From the NCBI GenBank assembly GCA_013696015.1, contig JACCZI010000069.1:1-9969 (forward strand): DNA of 9,969 nucleotides. Reading direction: 5' to 3'. Positions 1 to 6,073 of the stretch are shown here, one piece after another. Each line of letters begins with the position of its first letter. The stretch's first letter is position 1. A program made the position numbers and the translations under genes. Source of the stretch: Nocardioidaceae bacterium (lineage in GTDB: Bacteria; Actinomycetota; Actinomycetes; Propionibacteriales; Nocardioidaceae). Under the pieces are notes generated by a model. That model did no database searches. It was not told the DNA's origin and saw only the letters and a program-made list of their open reading frames with translations.

Positions 1-410
1 TGCCGGCCGTGACGCGGTGGGATCGGATCCCCATGTGGGTCGCGGGTGGGGTGGCCAAGCGCGGCGTCGATGCGCTCCTCCAGCCGGTCACTCAACGCGT
101 GCTCGAGCAGCTCCGCTTCGGCGTGCACCTCGTCCCAGGCCATGTCCAGCACGCGGACGAGGAAAGTCTCCAACAGGCGGTGCCGCCGGACCACCCTCAG
201 CGCCGCGCGCTCCCCCCGAGCGGTCAGCCGCAGCCCACAACCCTTCGGCCGCTCCAGGAACTGCTCGCTCTCGAGCCGCTTGATCATGGCTGAGACCGAA
301 GGCGAGGAGACTCCCAGCCGGTGGGCCAGACTCCCGGTGGTCGCTGGCTCACCGCTGTTGGCGAGGCCGTAAATGGTCTTGAGGCAATCCTCAGCAGCTC
401 GAGTAGGCAT
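1..410 (-). CDS. mntR: MntR/DtxR-family manganese-dependent transcriptional repressor (C-terminal part beyond window)
   Basis: Metal-activated dimeric DNA-binding repressor that shuts off Mn(II) import when metal is sufficient. The 136 visible residues begin at ATG 408-410 and run off the left edge. Residues 5-60 form the winged helix (SLAHRLGVSSPSVSAMIKRL). From residue 73 the dimerisation/metal domain follows, with the family signature VRRHRLLETFLVRVL and the PHGDPIP motif at 125-131. Asp8, His77, Glu81, His96, Glu100, Glu103 and His104 match family metal ligands. Glu100 stands where DtxR/IdeR has Cys102, which is the MntR arrangement and points to Mn rather than Fe. The text is very close to mycobacterial MntR as I remember it. 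There is no Shine-Dalgarno; the promoter just upstream predicts a leader of only a few nucleotides. It is divergent from lexA. The missing end should hold the rest of the dimerisation domain and possibly an SH3-like domain. Confidence 0.9.
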   Translation of the reverse strand, partial: MPTRAAEDCLKTIYGLANSGEPATTGSLAHRLGVSSPSVSAMIKRLESEQFLERPKGCGLRLTARGERAALRVVRRHRLLETFLVRVLDMAWDEVHAEAELLEHALSDRLEERIDAALGHPTRDPHGDPIPPRHGR

Positions 411-417
411 CACAAAA

Positions 418-440
418 TCTAATGGTAGACGTTCCTAAGA
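418..440. promoter_or_regulatory. Possible autoregulatory operator of MntR (imperfect palindrome)
   Basis: A 23-nt imperfect dyad beginning TCTAATGG and ending CCTAAGA covers the spacer and -10 of the mntR promoter. Only 6 of 11 arm positions pair, so the symmetry is weak. Its TTAGG-like half-site and its position would suit self-repression by a DtxR-family protein. This is inference; the specific operator of this lineage is not known to me. Confidence 0.25.
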
Positions 441-450
441 TAATCATCAA
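422..450 (-). promoter_or_regulatory. Candidate mntR promoter (TTGATG - 17 nt - TACCAT)
   Basis: On the minus strand a -35-like TTGATG (445-450) and a -10-like TACCAT (422-427) are separated by exactly 17 nt. Transcription would start only a few nucleotides before the mntR ATG at 410, giving a nearly leaderless mRNA. This fits the absence of a ribosome binding site. The stretch is visibly richer in A/T than its surroundings. The call rests on consensus similarity only. Confidence 0.45.
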
Positions 451-513
451 GTGAGACTACCGTCCACTAGCCCGCTGGCCCCTAAGCTCCGAGACAAAGT
501 GGCGACACGCTCT

Positions 514-527
514 CGAACACATGTTTG
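514..527. promoter_or_regulatory. LexA (SOS) box in front of lexA
   Basis: CGAAC-ACAT-GTTTG fits the Gram-positive/actinobacterial LexA operator CGAAC-N4-GTTCG/GTTYG with one arm change; the flanking T and A extend the dyad to 16 nt. It lies 54 nt before the lexA start and touches the proposed -35 hexamer, so bound LexA would block its own promoter. This is the usual negative feedback of the SOS response. Confidence 0.85.
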
Positions 528-553
528 ATCCGGCTGTGCACCGGCGCTACCGT
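525..553 (+). promoter_or_regulatory. Candidate lexA promoter (TTGATC - 17 nt - TACCGT)
   Basis: TTGATC (525-530) and TACCGT (548-553) are spaced by 17 nt and resemble the housekeeping sigma consensus of Actinobacteria. The predicted start near 560 leaves a leader of about 20 nt that holds the GGAGG ribosome binding site at 571-575. The SOS box overlaps the -35. The call is by consensus and geometry only. Confidence 0.5.
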
Positions 554-580
554 GAGACCACCACGGCGACGGAGGACCCC

Positions 581-1330
581 ATGGCCAAACGCACCCACAC
601 CCGCCCGCAGGCGGACACCGACGGCGCCAGCGTGCGCGAGCTGCCCGACGGGCCGGCCGACGCAACGGGTCTCACCCCGCGGCAACGGCGGGTGTTGGAG
701 TTCATCCGGAGCTCGATCGAACGCCGCGGCTACCCCCCCAGCATCCGCGAGATCGGCGCGTCGGTCGGGCTCACCAGCTCGTCCTCGGTCGCCCACCAGC
801 TCAAGACGCTGGAGACCAAGGGCTTCCTGCGGCGAGACCCGAACCGGCCGCGGGCGCTGGAGGTGTTCCTGCCCGACGTGATGGCGGCTCGGCGGTCAAT
901 CGGCAACGCCGCCGACTTCGGCTTCGACGAGACCGACATCGGCAACGAGCGCCCAGCGGCGGCGTACGTCCCGGTCATCGGACGCATCGCCGCCGGCGGG
1001 CCGATCCTGGCCGAGGAGCGGGTTGAGGAGGTCTTCCCGCTGCCGAAGGCGCTGGTCGGCGAGGGGACGCTGTTCCTGCTGCAAGTGCAAGGCGACTCAA
1101 TGCTCGACGCGGCGATCTGCGACGGGGACTACGTCGTGGTGCGCCAGCAGCCGAGCGCGGAGAACGGAGAGATCGTGGCGGCGATGCTCGACGGCGAGGC
1201 GACCGTCAAGACGCTGCAACGCAAGAAGGGCAGCGTGTGGCTGCTGCCGCACAACCCCGCGTACGAGCCGATCGACGGTAGCGACGCGGTGATCCTCGGC
1301 AAGGTCACGACGGTGCTGCGGCGGGTCTAG
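581..1330 (+). CDS. lexA: LexA, SOS-response repressor / autoprotease
   Basis: Dimeric repressor of DNA-damage genes that cleaves itself when activated RecA filaments appear. The protein has 249 residues. Residues 31-96 are the winged helix (LTPRQRRVLEFI, then the recognition part SVGLTSSSSVAHQLKTLE). An acidic linker spans about 97-128, and the S24 peptidase domain about 129-249. The scissile bond is Ala138-Gly139 in GRIAAGGPI, the catalytic serine is Ser173 in GDSM, and the lysine is Lys210 in TVK. All required residues are present. I chose ATG 581 because GGAGG (571-575) stands 5 nt before it; the in-frame ATG at 521 lies inside the LexA box and upstream of the likely transcription start. 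It carries about 30 polar residues before the DNA-binding domain. It is autoregulated by the box at 514-527 and convergent with the DinG-like helicase gene, overlapping it by 4 nt. Confidence 0.97.
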   Translation: MAKRTHTRPQADTDGASVRELPDGPADATGLTPRQRRVLEFIRSSIERRGYPPSIREIGASVGLTSSSSVAHQLKTLETKGFLRRDPNRPRALEVFLPDVMAARRSIGNAADFGFDETDIGNERPAAAYVPVIGRIAAGGPILAEERVEEVFPLPKALVGEGTLFLLQVQGDSMLDAAICDGDYVVVRQQPSAENGEIVAAMLDGEATVKTLQRKKGSVWLLPHNPAYEPIDGSDAVILGKVTTVLRRV

Positions 1331-3381
1331 GCGGCGCGCGCCTCCGCGTCGAGGCGAGCCAGTGCCGACCGTACGACGGCCGGATCGGTGGTACGCCACA
1401 TCGCAGGCAGCGACGCGGCGAGGAACGAGCCGTACCTCGCGGTGACCAGCCGCGGGTCGAGGATCGCGACCACCCCTCGATCGGTGGTTCGCCGGATGAG
1501 CCGGCCCGTGCCCTGCGCCAATAGCAACGCGGCGTGGGTGGCGGATACCGCCATGAAGCCGTTGCCGCCGCGGCGTTCGACGGCGCGGGCCCGGGCGCTC
1601 ATCAGCGGGTCGTCGGGGCGCGGGAAGGGGATCCGGTCGACGATCACCAGCTGGCACGTCTCGCCGGGCAGGTCGACGCCCTGCCACAGGCTCAGGGTGC
1701 CGAACAGGCAGGTCGGTGGGTCGTCGGTGAAGCGGCGGGCCAGCTCGGGCAGCTGCGCCTCACCCTGGCACCACACGGGGATGTCGGGCACCCGCTGGCG
1801 AAGCGCGGCGGTAGCCGCCTCGGCCGCCCGACGAGAGGAGAACAACCCGAGCGTGCGGCCACCGGCAGCCTGCACCAGCTCGGCGATCTCGGCCAGCTGA
1901 GCCTCGCCGAGCCCGTCGCGCCCCGGTGTCGGCAGCGTCCGGGCGACGTAGAGCATGGCCTGGCGGGCGTAGTCGAACGGTGACCCCACGTCGAGCGCCC
2001 GCCACGGCACCGGCCTGTCGCCACCAGCATCGGGGTCGCTTGCCTCGACCGCTCCGTCTGCCGCCGCCTCGACCTGCGGGTCGAGCCGTACGTCCTGGAC
2101 CCGCTCGTCGGCGCGGAGCCCCAAGCTCACTGCCACGGGCTCGAAGCCACCGCCCAGCTTGAGCGTCGCCGAGGTGAGCACGACGGTCTTGGCGCGGAAC
2201 AGCCGCTCGCGCAGCTGCAGCGACACATCAATCGGCGCCACTCGCAACTCGTTGCCGCCGCGGGCCGGGTCGCGCTCCGCGAGCCACAGCACGTCGTGCT
2301 CGTCGGTGCTCGCCATGCGTTCGGCGACTTTGCGCACCTCGTCGGTGAGCGCCTTGGCCTGTTGGCGGACGGGATCCGGTTCGCCGTCGTCCTTGGGAAC
2401 CGCCGACCAGCAGGAGCGGGCGGCGTCGCGCACCAGCGTCAGAGCGTCGCCGAGCTGGGACGGCAGCGAGTCGAGCCGGCCCACCGGCGCGTTCGCGACC
2501 GCGTCACGCAGTGCATCGGCCGCGTCGACCAGGTCGTCAGGTTGCCTGCCCTCGCGCACCGCGTTGCGCGCCCGACGAGCCGCTCGCTCGGCCATCGCGG
2601 GCGACAGCTCGTCGGTGGCGGCCTGCGTGACCCGTGCGGTCAGCTCGTGCGCCTCGTCGATCACGACCGCGTCGTACGCGGGGATCATCGGCACACCGTC
2701 GATCGCGTCGATCGCGAGCAGGGCGTGGTTGGTGACGACGAGCCGGGCGGCCATCGCCTCCTCACGCGCCTGCTCGGCGAAGCACTCGACGACGTACGGG
2801 CAGCGCTGTCCGAGGCATTCGCGGGCGGAGACCGACACCTGCGACCAGGCCCGCTCGGCGTGCGCCGGGGCGCTGTCTCGGTCACCGCGGCCGCCGGCCT
2901 CGGACTGCTGCTCCGCCCAGGCCCGCAGCTCGAGCACCTCGGCTCCCAACGCGCCGACCGGGACTTCGATGAGAGCCCCCTGGTCGTCCGGCGCTCCGTC
3001 GCGAACCCGATGGAGGCAGGCGTAGTTGGACCGGCCCTTGAGCACCGCGTACGCCGGTTCGGAGCCAAGCTGGTTGCGGGCGGCCGTCAGCAGGGCCGGG
3101 ATGTCTCGCTCGACCAGCTGGTGCTGCAGGTTGAGCGTGGCGGTGGCCACCACGACCCGCTTGTCGTGGAGCAGGCTCGGCACCAGGTAGCCCAAGGACT
3201 TGCCGGTGCCGGTGCCGGCCTGCACCAGCAGGTGTTCGCCGGCGGCCAGCGACTGCGCCACCGCCTGCGTCATCTGCAGCTGGCCAGGTCGCTCGTCGCC
3301 TTCGAGCGCGTCGACGGCGGCCGCCAGGACCGACGCGATCGACGGCGCGGTGAGATCCGAGGCAAGCCCAGAGACAGGCAC
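1327..3381 (-). CDS. dinG: DinG/XPD-like ATP-dependent DNA helicase with iron-sulfur cluster
   Basis: Superfamily 2 helicase of the XPD/Rad3/DinG group, expected to unwind DNA 5' to 3' in repair or replication-conflict removal. In the 684 residues I see a Q-motif region (RPGQLQMTQA, 31-40), Walker A AGTGTGKS (55-62), the DEAH box (242-245, IDEAHEL), a late 'FGTLSLWQGVDLPG' helicase motif, and motif VI QGTGRLIRR (623-631). Cys122, Cys189, Cys194 and Cys200 are spaced as the four ligands of the XPD-type [4Fe-4S] cluster. The start is GTG 3379-3381; an in-frame TAG lies 12 nt upstream, so no longer start exists. No Shine-Dalgarno is visible; a TAGCGT (3388-3393) 6 nt before the GTG could be the -10 of a leaderless transcript. 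No LexA box lies upstream. The symbol dinG is by family; actinobacterial members are not closely tied to E. coli DinG function. Confidence 0.9.
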   Translation of the reverse strand: MPVSGLASDLTAPSIASVLAAAVDALEGDERPGQLQMTQAVAQSLAAGEHLLVQAGTGTGKSLGYLVPSLLHDKRVVVATATLNLQHQLVERDIPALLTAARNQLGSEPAYAVLKGRSNYACLHRVRDGAPDDQGALIEVPVGALGAEVLELRAWAEQQSEAGGRGDRDSAPAHAERAWSQVSVSARECLGQRCPYVVECFAEQAREEAMAARLVVTNHALLAIDAIDGVPMIPAYDAVVIDEAHELTARVTQAATDELSPAMAERAARRARNAVREGRQPDDLVDAADALRDAVANAPVGRLDSLPSQLGDALTLVRDAARSCWSAVPKDDGEPDPVRQQAKALTDEVRKVAERMASTDEHDVLWLAERDPARGGNELRVAPIDVSLQLRERLFRAKTVVLTSATLKLGGGFEPVAVSLGLRADERVQDVRLDPQVEAAADGAVEASDPDAGGDRPVPWRALDVGSPFDYARQAMLYVARTLPTPGRDGLGEAQLAEIAELVQAAGGRTLGLFSSRRAAEAATAALRQRVPDIPVWCQGEAQLPELARRFTDDPPTCLFGTLSLWQGVDLPGETCQLVIVDRIPFPRPDDPLMSARARAVERRGGNGFMAVSATHAALLLAQGTGRLIRRTTDRGVVAILDPRLVTARYGSFLAASLPAMWRTTDPAVVRSALARLDAEARAA

Positions 3382-3482
3382 GGCGCCACGCTAGTGGCGG
3401 TCGGCGACATCAAGGTCGCGCCGTCCACACGTGATCCAACCCATGCGCCCAGACCGGCTCCGACATCCGCGTCGGGGGCGGT
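3382..3482. other. Intergenic spacer between hflX and dinG
   Basis: A 101-nt gap follows hflX and precedes dinG on the minus strand. It holds a short dyad, CCGAC-ATCCGC-GTCGG at 3460-3475, 7 nt after the hflX stop. That dyad could be a weak terminator or processing hairpin, but there is no T-run. It also holds the possible dinG -10 (TAGCGT on the minus strand, 3388-3393). No LexA box and no small gene were found. Confidence 0.4.
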
Positions 3483-4958
3483 TCAGGCGGGGGTGAAGGC
3501 GTATGCAGCGAGGGCGCCGGCCAGGTCGGGATTGACCCGGGCGACCACGCGCGTCCCGTCAGCGGTGTGCTCGAGCGTGTCGACCTCACCCCGCTCGTGG
3601 ATCGAGCTGAGCAGGTCACCGCGGGCGTACGGCAGCAGCACCTCGACCCGCTGTTGCGGCCGCGGCAGGTCGAGCTCGAGCGCAGCGAGTACGCCTGCGA
3701 TGCCCTCACCGGTGCGGGCGGAACAGGCGACGGCGTGTGGCTCGCGCGCCAGCAGCCGGGTGACGACCATCGGGTCCGCGGCATCGGTCTTGTTGACCAC
3801 GACGAGCTCCGCCACCCGGTCCGCGCCGATCTCGGCAAACACCTCGCGCACTGCCGCCAGCTGCCCCTCGGGGTCGGGGTCGGACGCGTCGACGACGTGC
3901 AGCACGAGGTCGGACTGCGCGACCTCCTCCAGCGTGGAGCGGAACGCCTCGACGAGCTGGTGAGGCAGGTGCCGGACGAATCCGACGGTGTCCGAGAGCG
4001 TGTAGACGCGGCCGTCGGACGTGGTCGTACGGCGCGTCGTCGGGTCGAGGGTGGCGAACAGGGCGTCTTCGACAAGCACACCGGCTCCGGTGAGCCGGTT
4101 GAGCAGACTGGACTTGCCGGCGTTGGTGTAGCCGGAGATCGACACGGAGGGAATGGCGCGGCGGCGGCGAACGGCCGTCTTGGTCTCTCGCGTCGTCTGC
4201 ATCGTGGTGAGCTCGCGGCGTAGCTTGGCGATCCGGGTCATGATCCGGCGCCTGTCGGTCTCGAGCTTGGTCTCACCAGGCCCGCGACCACCGATGCCGC
4301 CGCCCTGCACGCCGACCCGGCCACCGGCCTGGCGGGACAGGTTGCCACCCCAGCCGCGCAGCCGCTGGGTCTGGTACTGCAGCTGAGCCAGCTCGACCTG
4401 CGCCTTGCCCTCTTTGGACTTGGCGTGCTGGGCAAAGATGTCGAGGATCAGCGCGGTGCGGTCGACCACCTTGACCTTGACGCGGTCCTCGAGGTTGCGG
4501 AGCTGGCTCGGCGCCAGCTCGCCGTCGCAGATCACGGTGTCGGCGCCGGTCGCCTGCACTGCCTCGCGGAGCACGTCGACCTTGCCTCGCCCGATGTAGG
4601 TGGCGGGGTCGGGTCGGTGGCGGCGCTGCACCAATGCCTCGAGCACCAGCGAGCCGGCGGTCTCGGCGAGCAGCTTAAGCTCGGTGAGCGAGTGCTCGGA
4701 GTCAGCGACGCTGCCCTGGGTCCACACGCCGACGAGCACGACCCGTTCCAGACGCAGCTGGCGGTACTCGACCTCGCTGACGTCCTGAAGCTCGGTCGAA
4801 AACCCGGCCACGCGACGCAGCGCGTTCCGGTCCTCCAGGTCGAGCTGGCCGGTCGCCGGTTCGGGCGCCTCCGCGTATCCGGAGACCCAGGCGTCCTCCG
4901 CTTCGTCGTCGGTGACGTCGATGGGCGTGTGCTCGTACTCGGGGAGGGGTGAGGTCAT
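3483..4958 (-). CDS. hflX: HflX, ribosome-splitting GTPase
   Basis: Translational GTPase that binds the 50S subunit and splits stalled 70S ribosomes; in mycobacteria the homologue contributes to macrolide-lincosamide tolerance. The 491 residues show an N-terminal HflX domain (about 70-200, with TYIGRGKVDVL and CDGELAPSQLRNLE), the glycine-rich segment GIGGRGPGETKLETDRR (221-237), and a coiled linker. The G domain follows: G1 GYTNAGKSS (276-284), G2 around ATLDPTTRR (302-310), G3 DTVGF (323-327), G4 NKTD (389-392) and G5 SAR (413-415). A small C-terminal domain ends the protein. I chose ATG 4956-4958 because homologues start near here; the frame stays open upstream to GTG 5111, but those 51 codons lie in hairpin-forming leader sequence. 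Only a distant GGAA is seen as ribosome binding site. It lies downstream of dapF on the same strand, 192 nt away, so either a shared transcript or its own leader is possible. Confidence 0.95.
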   Translation of the reverse strand: MTSPLPEYEHTPIDVTDDEAEDAWVSGYAEAPEPATGQLDLEDRNALRRVAGFSTELQDVSEVEYRQLRLERVVLVGVWTQGSVADSEHSLTELKLLAETAGSLVLEALVQRRHRPDPATYIGRGKVDVLREAVQATGADTVICDGELAPSQLRNLEDRVKVKVVDRTALILDIFAQHAKSKEGKAQVELAQLQYQTQRLRGWGGNLSRQAGGRVGVQGGGIGGRGPGETKLETDRRRIMTRIAKLRRELTTMQTTRETKTAVRRRRAIPSVSISGYTNAGKSSLLNRLTGAGVLVEDALFATLDPTTRRTTTSDGRVYTLSDTVGFVRHLPHQLVEAFRSTLEEVAQSDLVLHVVDASDPDPEGQLAAVREVFAEIGADRVAELVVVNKTDAADPMVVTRLLAREPHAVACSARTGEGIAGVLAALELDLPRPQQRVEVLLPYARGDLLSSIHERGEVDTLEHTADGTRVVARVNPDLAGALAAYAFTPA

Positions 4959-4974
4959 CGTTGCGAGTTCCAAC

Positions 4975-5005
4975 CGATCGGGGAGTCGTGCTGTTCCCTC
5001 GATCG
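4975..5005 (-). other. Hairpin C just upstream of the hflX start
   Basis: CGATCGGGGA (4975-4984) pairs with TCCC (4995-4998) and CGATCG (5000-5005), a 10-bp stem with one bulged base (4999) and a 10-nt loop. It ends 16 nt before the hflX ATG, close to where a ribosome must land. It could influence translation of hflX. Confidence 0.6.
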
Positions 5006-5043
5006 TGGCACGGATGGCTGCCGACCTCACCCGAATTGCGCTT

Positions 5044-5058
5044 CCCCAGCCGCTGGGG
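5044..5058 (-). other. Short GC hairpin B, mutually exclusive with hairpin A
   Basis: CCCCAG (5044-5049) pairs with CTGGGG (5053-5058) around a 3-nt loop. Bases 5055-5058 are also the outermost pairs of the 55-nt hairpin. On the minus strand B follows A, so an RNA must trade four outer pairs of A to complete B. The pairing is seen in the sequence; the switching idea is inference. Confidence 0.55.
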
Positions 5059-5109
5059 GTAGCCACTTGGCAGCGACACGCGCGGCGTGTCTGCCATTCG
5101 GCTACCCCC
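5055..5109 (-). other. 55-nt near-perfect inverted repeat (large hairpin A)
   Basis: The outer arms are GGGGGTAGCC (5055-5064) and GGCTACCCCC (5100-5109), all 10 bp paired. A 4x4 internal loop is followed by GGCAG (5069-5073) with CTGCC (5091-5095), a 2-nt bulge (5074-5075), and ACACGC (5076-5081) with GCGTGT (5085-5090) around a 3-nt loop. That makes 21 pairs in total. No T-run follows on either strand, so it is not a standard intrinsic terminator. On the minus strand it lies 41 nt after the dapF stop. Confidence 0.8.
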
Positions 5110-5150
5110 ACGGCTGAGGATGCAGCTGTCGCCGGCTGGTCATTAGCGGC

Positions 5151-5990
5151 TCAGTGGATCGGGTAGGTGCCCTCGGCCACCAGGACGGCGGGGCCGGTGC
5201 GCTCCGCCCAGAGCTCCGGGCCCAACCTCACCTCGAGCGCGCCGCCAGGCGTGTGCACCACCACCGTGACCGGCCGGGCGACGGCGCCGGCGACCACCGC
5301 TGCGACGGCACAAGCACCCGTGCCGCAGGACCGGGTCTCCCCCACGCCGCGCTCGAACACCCGCATGGCGACGGCCGCGTCACCAAGGCGTACGGCGAAC
5401 TCGACGTTGACGCCCGCTGCGAAGCCGGCCGGGTCGTACCACGGCGACTCGCGCAGCGGGCCGGCGTCGTCGAGGGAGTCGACGAAGACGACCGCATGGG
5501 GGTTCCCGGTGTCGACGTGCACCGCGGGCCAGCGACGGCCGGCGACCCCGATCTTGACCTCGCCGAGCGCTCTGATCCGCCCCATGTCGACACCGATCTG
5601 ACCGTCGTCGAGCCAACGGACCAGCTTGGTCCCGTCACGGGTCCCGACTCGCAGCGCCACGTCCGGATCGGCCAGACCCTCGTGCGCCAGGAACCGGGCG
5701 AAGACGCGGATCCCGTTCCCGCACATCTGCGACGTCGTCCCGTCGGCGTTCCGGTAGTCCATGAACCACTCGGCGCCGTTGGCAGCCGCCAGCCGAGCGG
5801 CCGGATCGTCGTACCCAGCCGCCCGTACCACGCGCAGCACCCCGTCGGCGCCGATGCCGCGGCGGCGGTCACACAGCGCGCGGACGAGCCCGGCGTCCAG
5901 TCCCCCGTGCACCGCACCGTCAGGGTCCGGCAGCAGCACGAAGTCGTTCTCCGTGCCGTGCCCCTTGAGCCAGCGGAACGGCGCCACCAT
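5151..5990 (-). CDS. dapF: Diaminopimelate epimerase
   Basis: Cofactor-free epimerase converting LL- to meso-diaminopimelate, the peptidoglycan cross-linking residue and lysine precursor; cytoplasmic. The 279-residue length is normal. The two catalytic cysteines are Cys90 in MCGNGIR and Cys222 in SCGTGACAVA, one on each half of the pseudo-symmetric fold. Substrate-binding elements HGTENDF (11-17), YRNADG (79-84), TGNPH (161-165) and GETRSCG (217-223) are intact. The start is ATG 5988-5990, giving VAPFRWLKGHGTEND as in homologues; the frame is open further upstream but that part is not protein-like. There is no Shine-Dalgarno. TACCCT (5998-6003) ends 7 nt before the ATG, which would suit a leaderless transcript, although no good -35 is seen. 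It is divergent from the VOC gene at 6074 and upstream of hflX. In Mycobacterium miaA, dapF and hflX run in line; here a VOC gene separates miaA and dapF. Confidence 0.97.
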   Translation of the reverse strand: MVAPFRWLKGHGTENDFVLLPDPDGAVHGGLDAGLVRALCDRRRGIGADGVLRVVRAAGYDDPAARLAAANGAEWFMDYRNADGTTSQMCGNGIRVFARFLAHEGLADPDVALRVGTRDGTKLVRWLDDGQIGVDMGRIRALGEVKIGVAGRRWPAVHVDTGNPHAVVFVDSLDDAGPLRESPWYDPAGFAAGVNVEFAVRLGDAAVAMRVFERGVGETRSCGTGACAVAAVVAGAVARPVTVVVHTPGGALEVRLGPELWAERTGPAVLVAEGTYPIH

Positions 5991-6021
5991 GCTGTGCAGG
6001 GTACGGCGGCTGCCGCACAGC
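5991..6021. promoter_or_regulatory. Inverted repeat GCTGTGC-N17-GCACAGC at the dapF start
   Basis: Perfect 7-bp arms (5991-5997 and 6015-6021) flank the possible dapF -10 (5998-6003). The left arm abuts the dapF start codon. The placement would suit an operator, or a hairpin if transcription starts further up. The gap between the dapF and VOC starts is only 83 nt, so both genes could be affected. The binding factor is unknown. Confidence 0.35.
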
Positions 6022-6073
6022 CGGTGGCGTCGCAGACGGCGCGGCGCACCGGTCACCCGTTGCGAGGGACCCC

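Larger units (their letters stand above)
4959..5150 (-). promoter_or_regulatory. Structured leader of hflX / dapF-hflX intergenic region
   Basis: The 192 nt between the dapF stop and the hflX start contain three strong inverted repeats, listed separately (5055-5109, 5044-5058, 4975-5005). The first two share four bases and exclude each other. Further short pairings are possible, for example GGCAGC near 5024 with GCTGCC in the 3' half of the large hairpin. I found no clear -10/-35 pair and no riboswitch class I recognise. The layout suggests a dapF terminator plus hflX control element, or a conditional RNA switch; which one cannot be decided from sequence alone. Confidence 0.45.

Noticed and set aside
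521..580. Upstream in-frame ATG that would lengthen LexA by 20 residues
   Set aside because: The ATG lies within the LexA box and before the probable transcription start; ATG 581 has a good GGAGG at the right distance.
3460..3475. Strong intrinsic terminator after hflX
   Set aside because: The stem is only 5 bp and no T-run follows; kept only as a weak possibility in the spacer entry.
2296..3963. 555-codon open frame on the plus strand, antisense to dinG and hflX
   Set aside because: Open only because of high GC; Arg/Gly/Val-rich translation without recognisable motifs, over two clear genes.
5040..5110. tRNA-Leu gene on the minus strand
   Set aside because: A D-arm-like string is present, but there is no T-arm, no anticodon loop with a Leu anticodon and no independent acceptor stem; the sequence pairs with itself as one hairpin.
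4959..5111. N-terminal extension of HflX from GTG 5111 (51 codons, AEWQTR-like text)
   Set aside because: The stretch is hairpin-forming leader sequence; the AEWQTR-like peptide is a known false product of tRNA-like DNA, and HflX homologues start near 4958.
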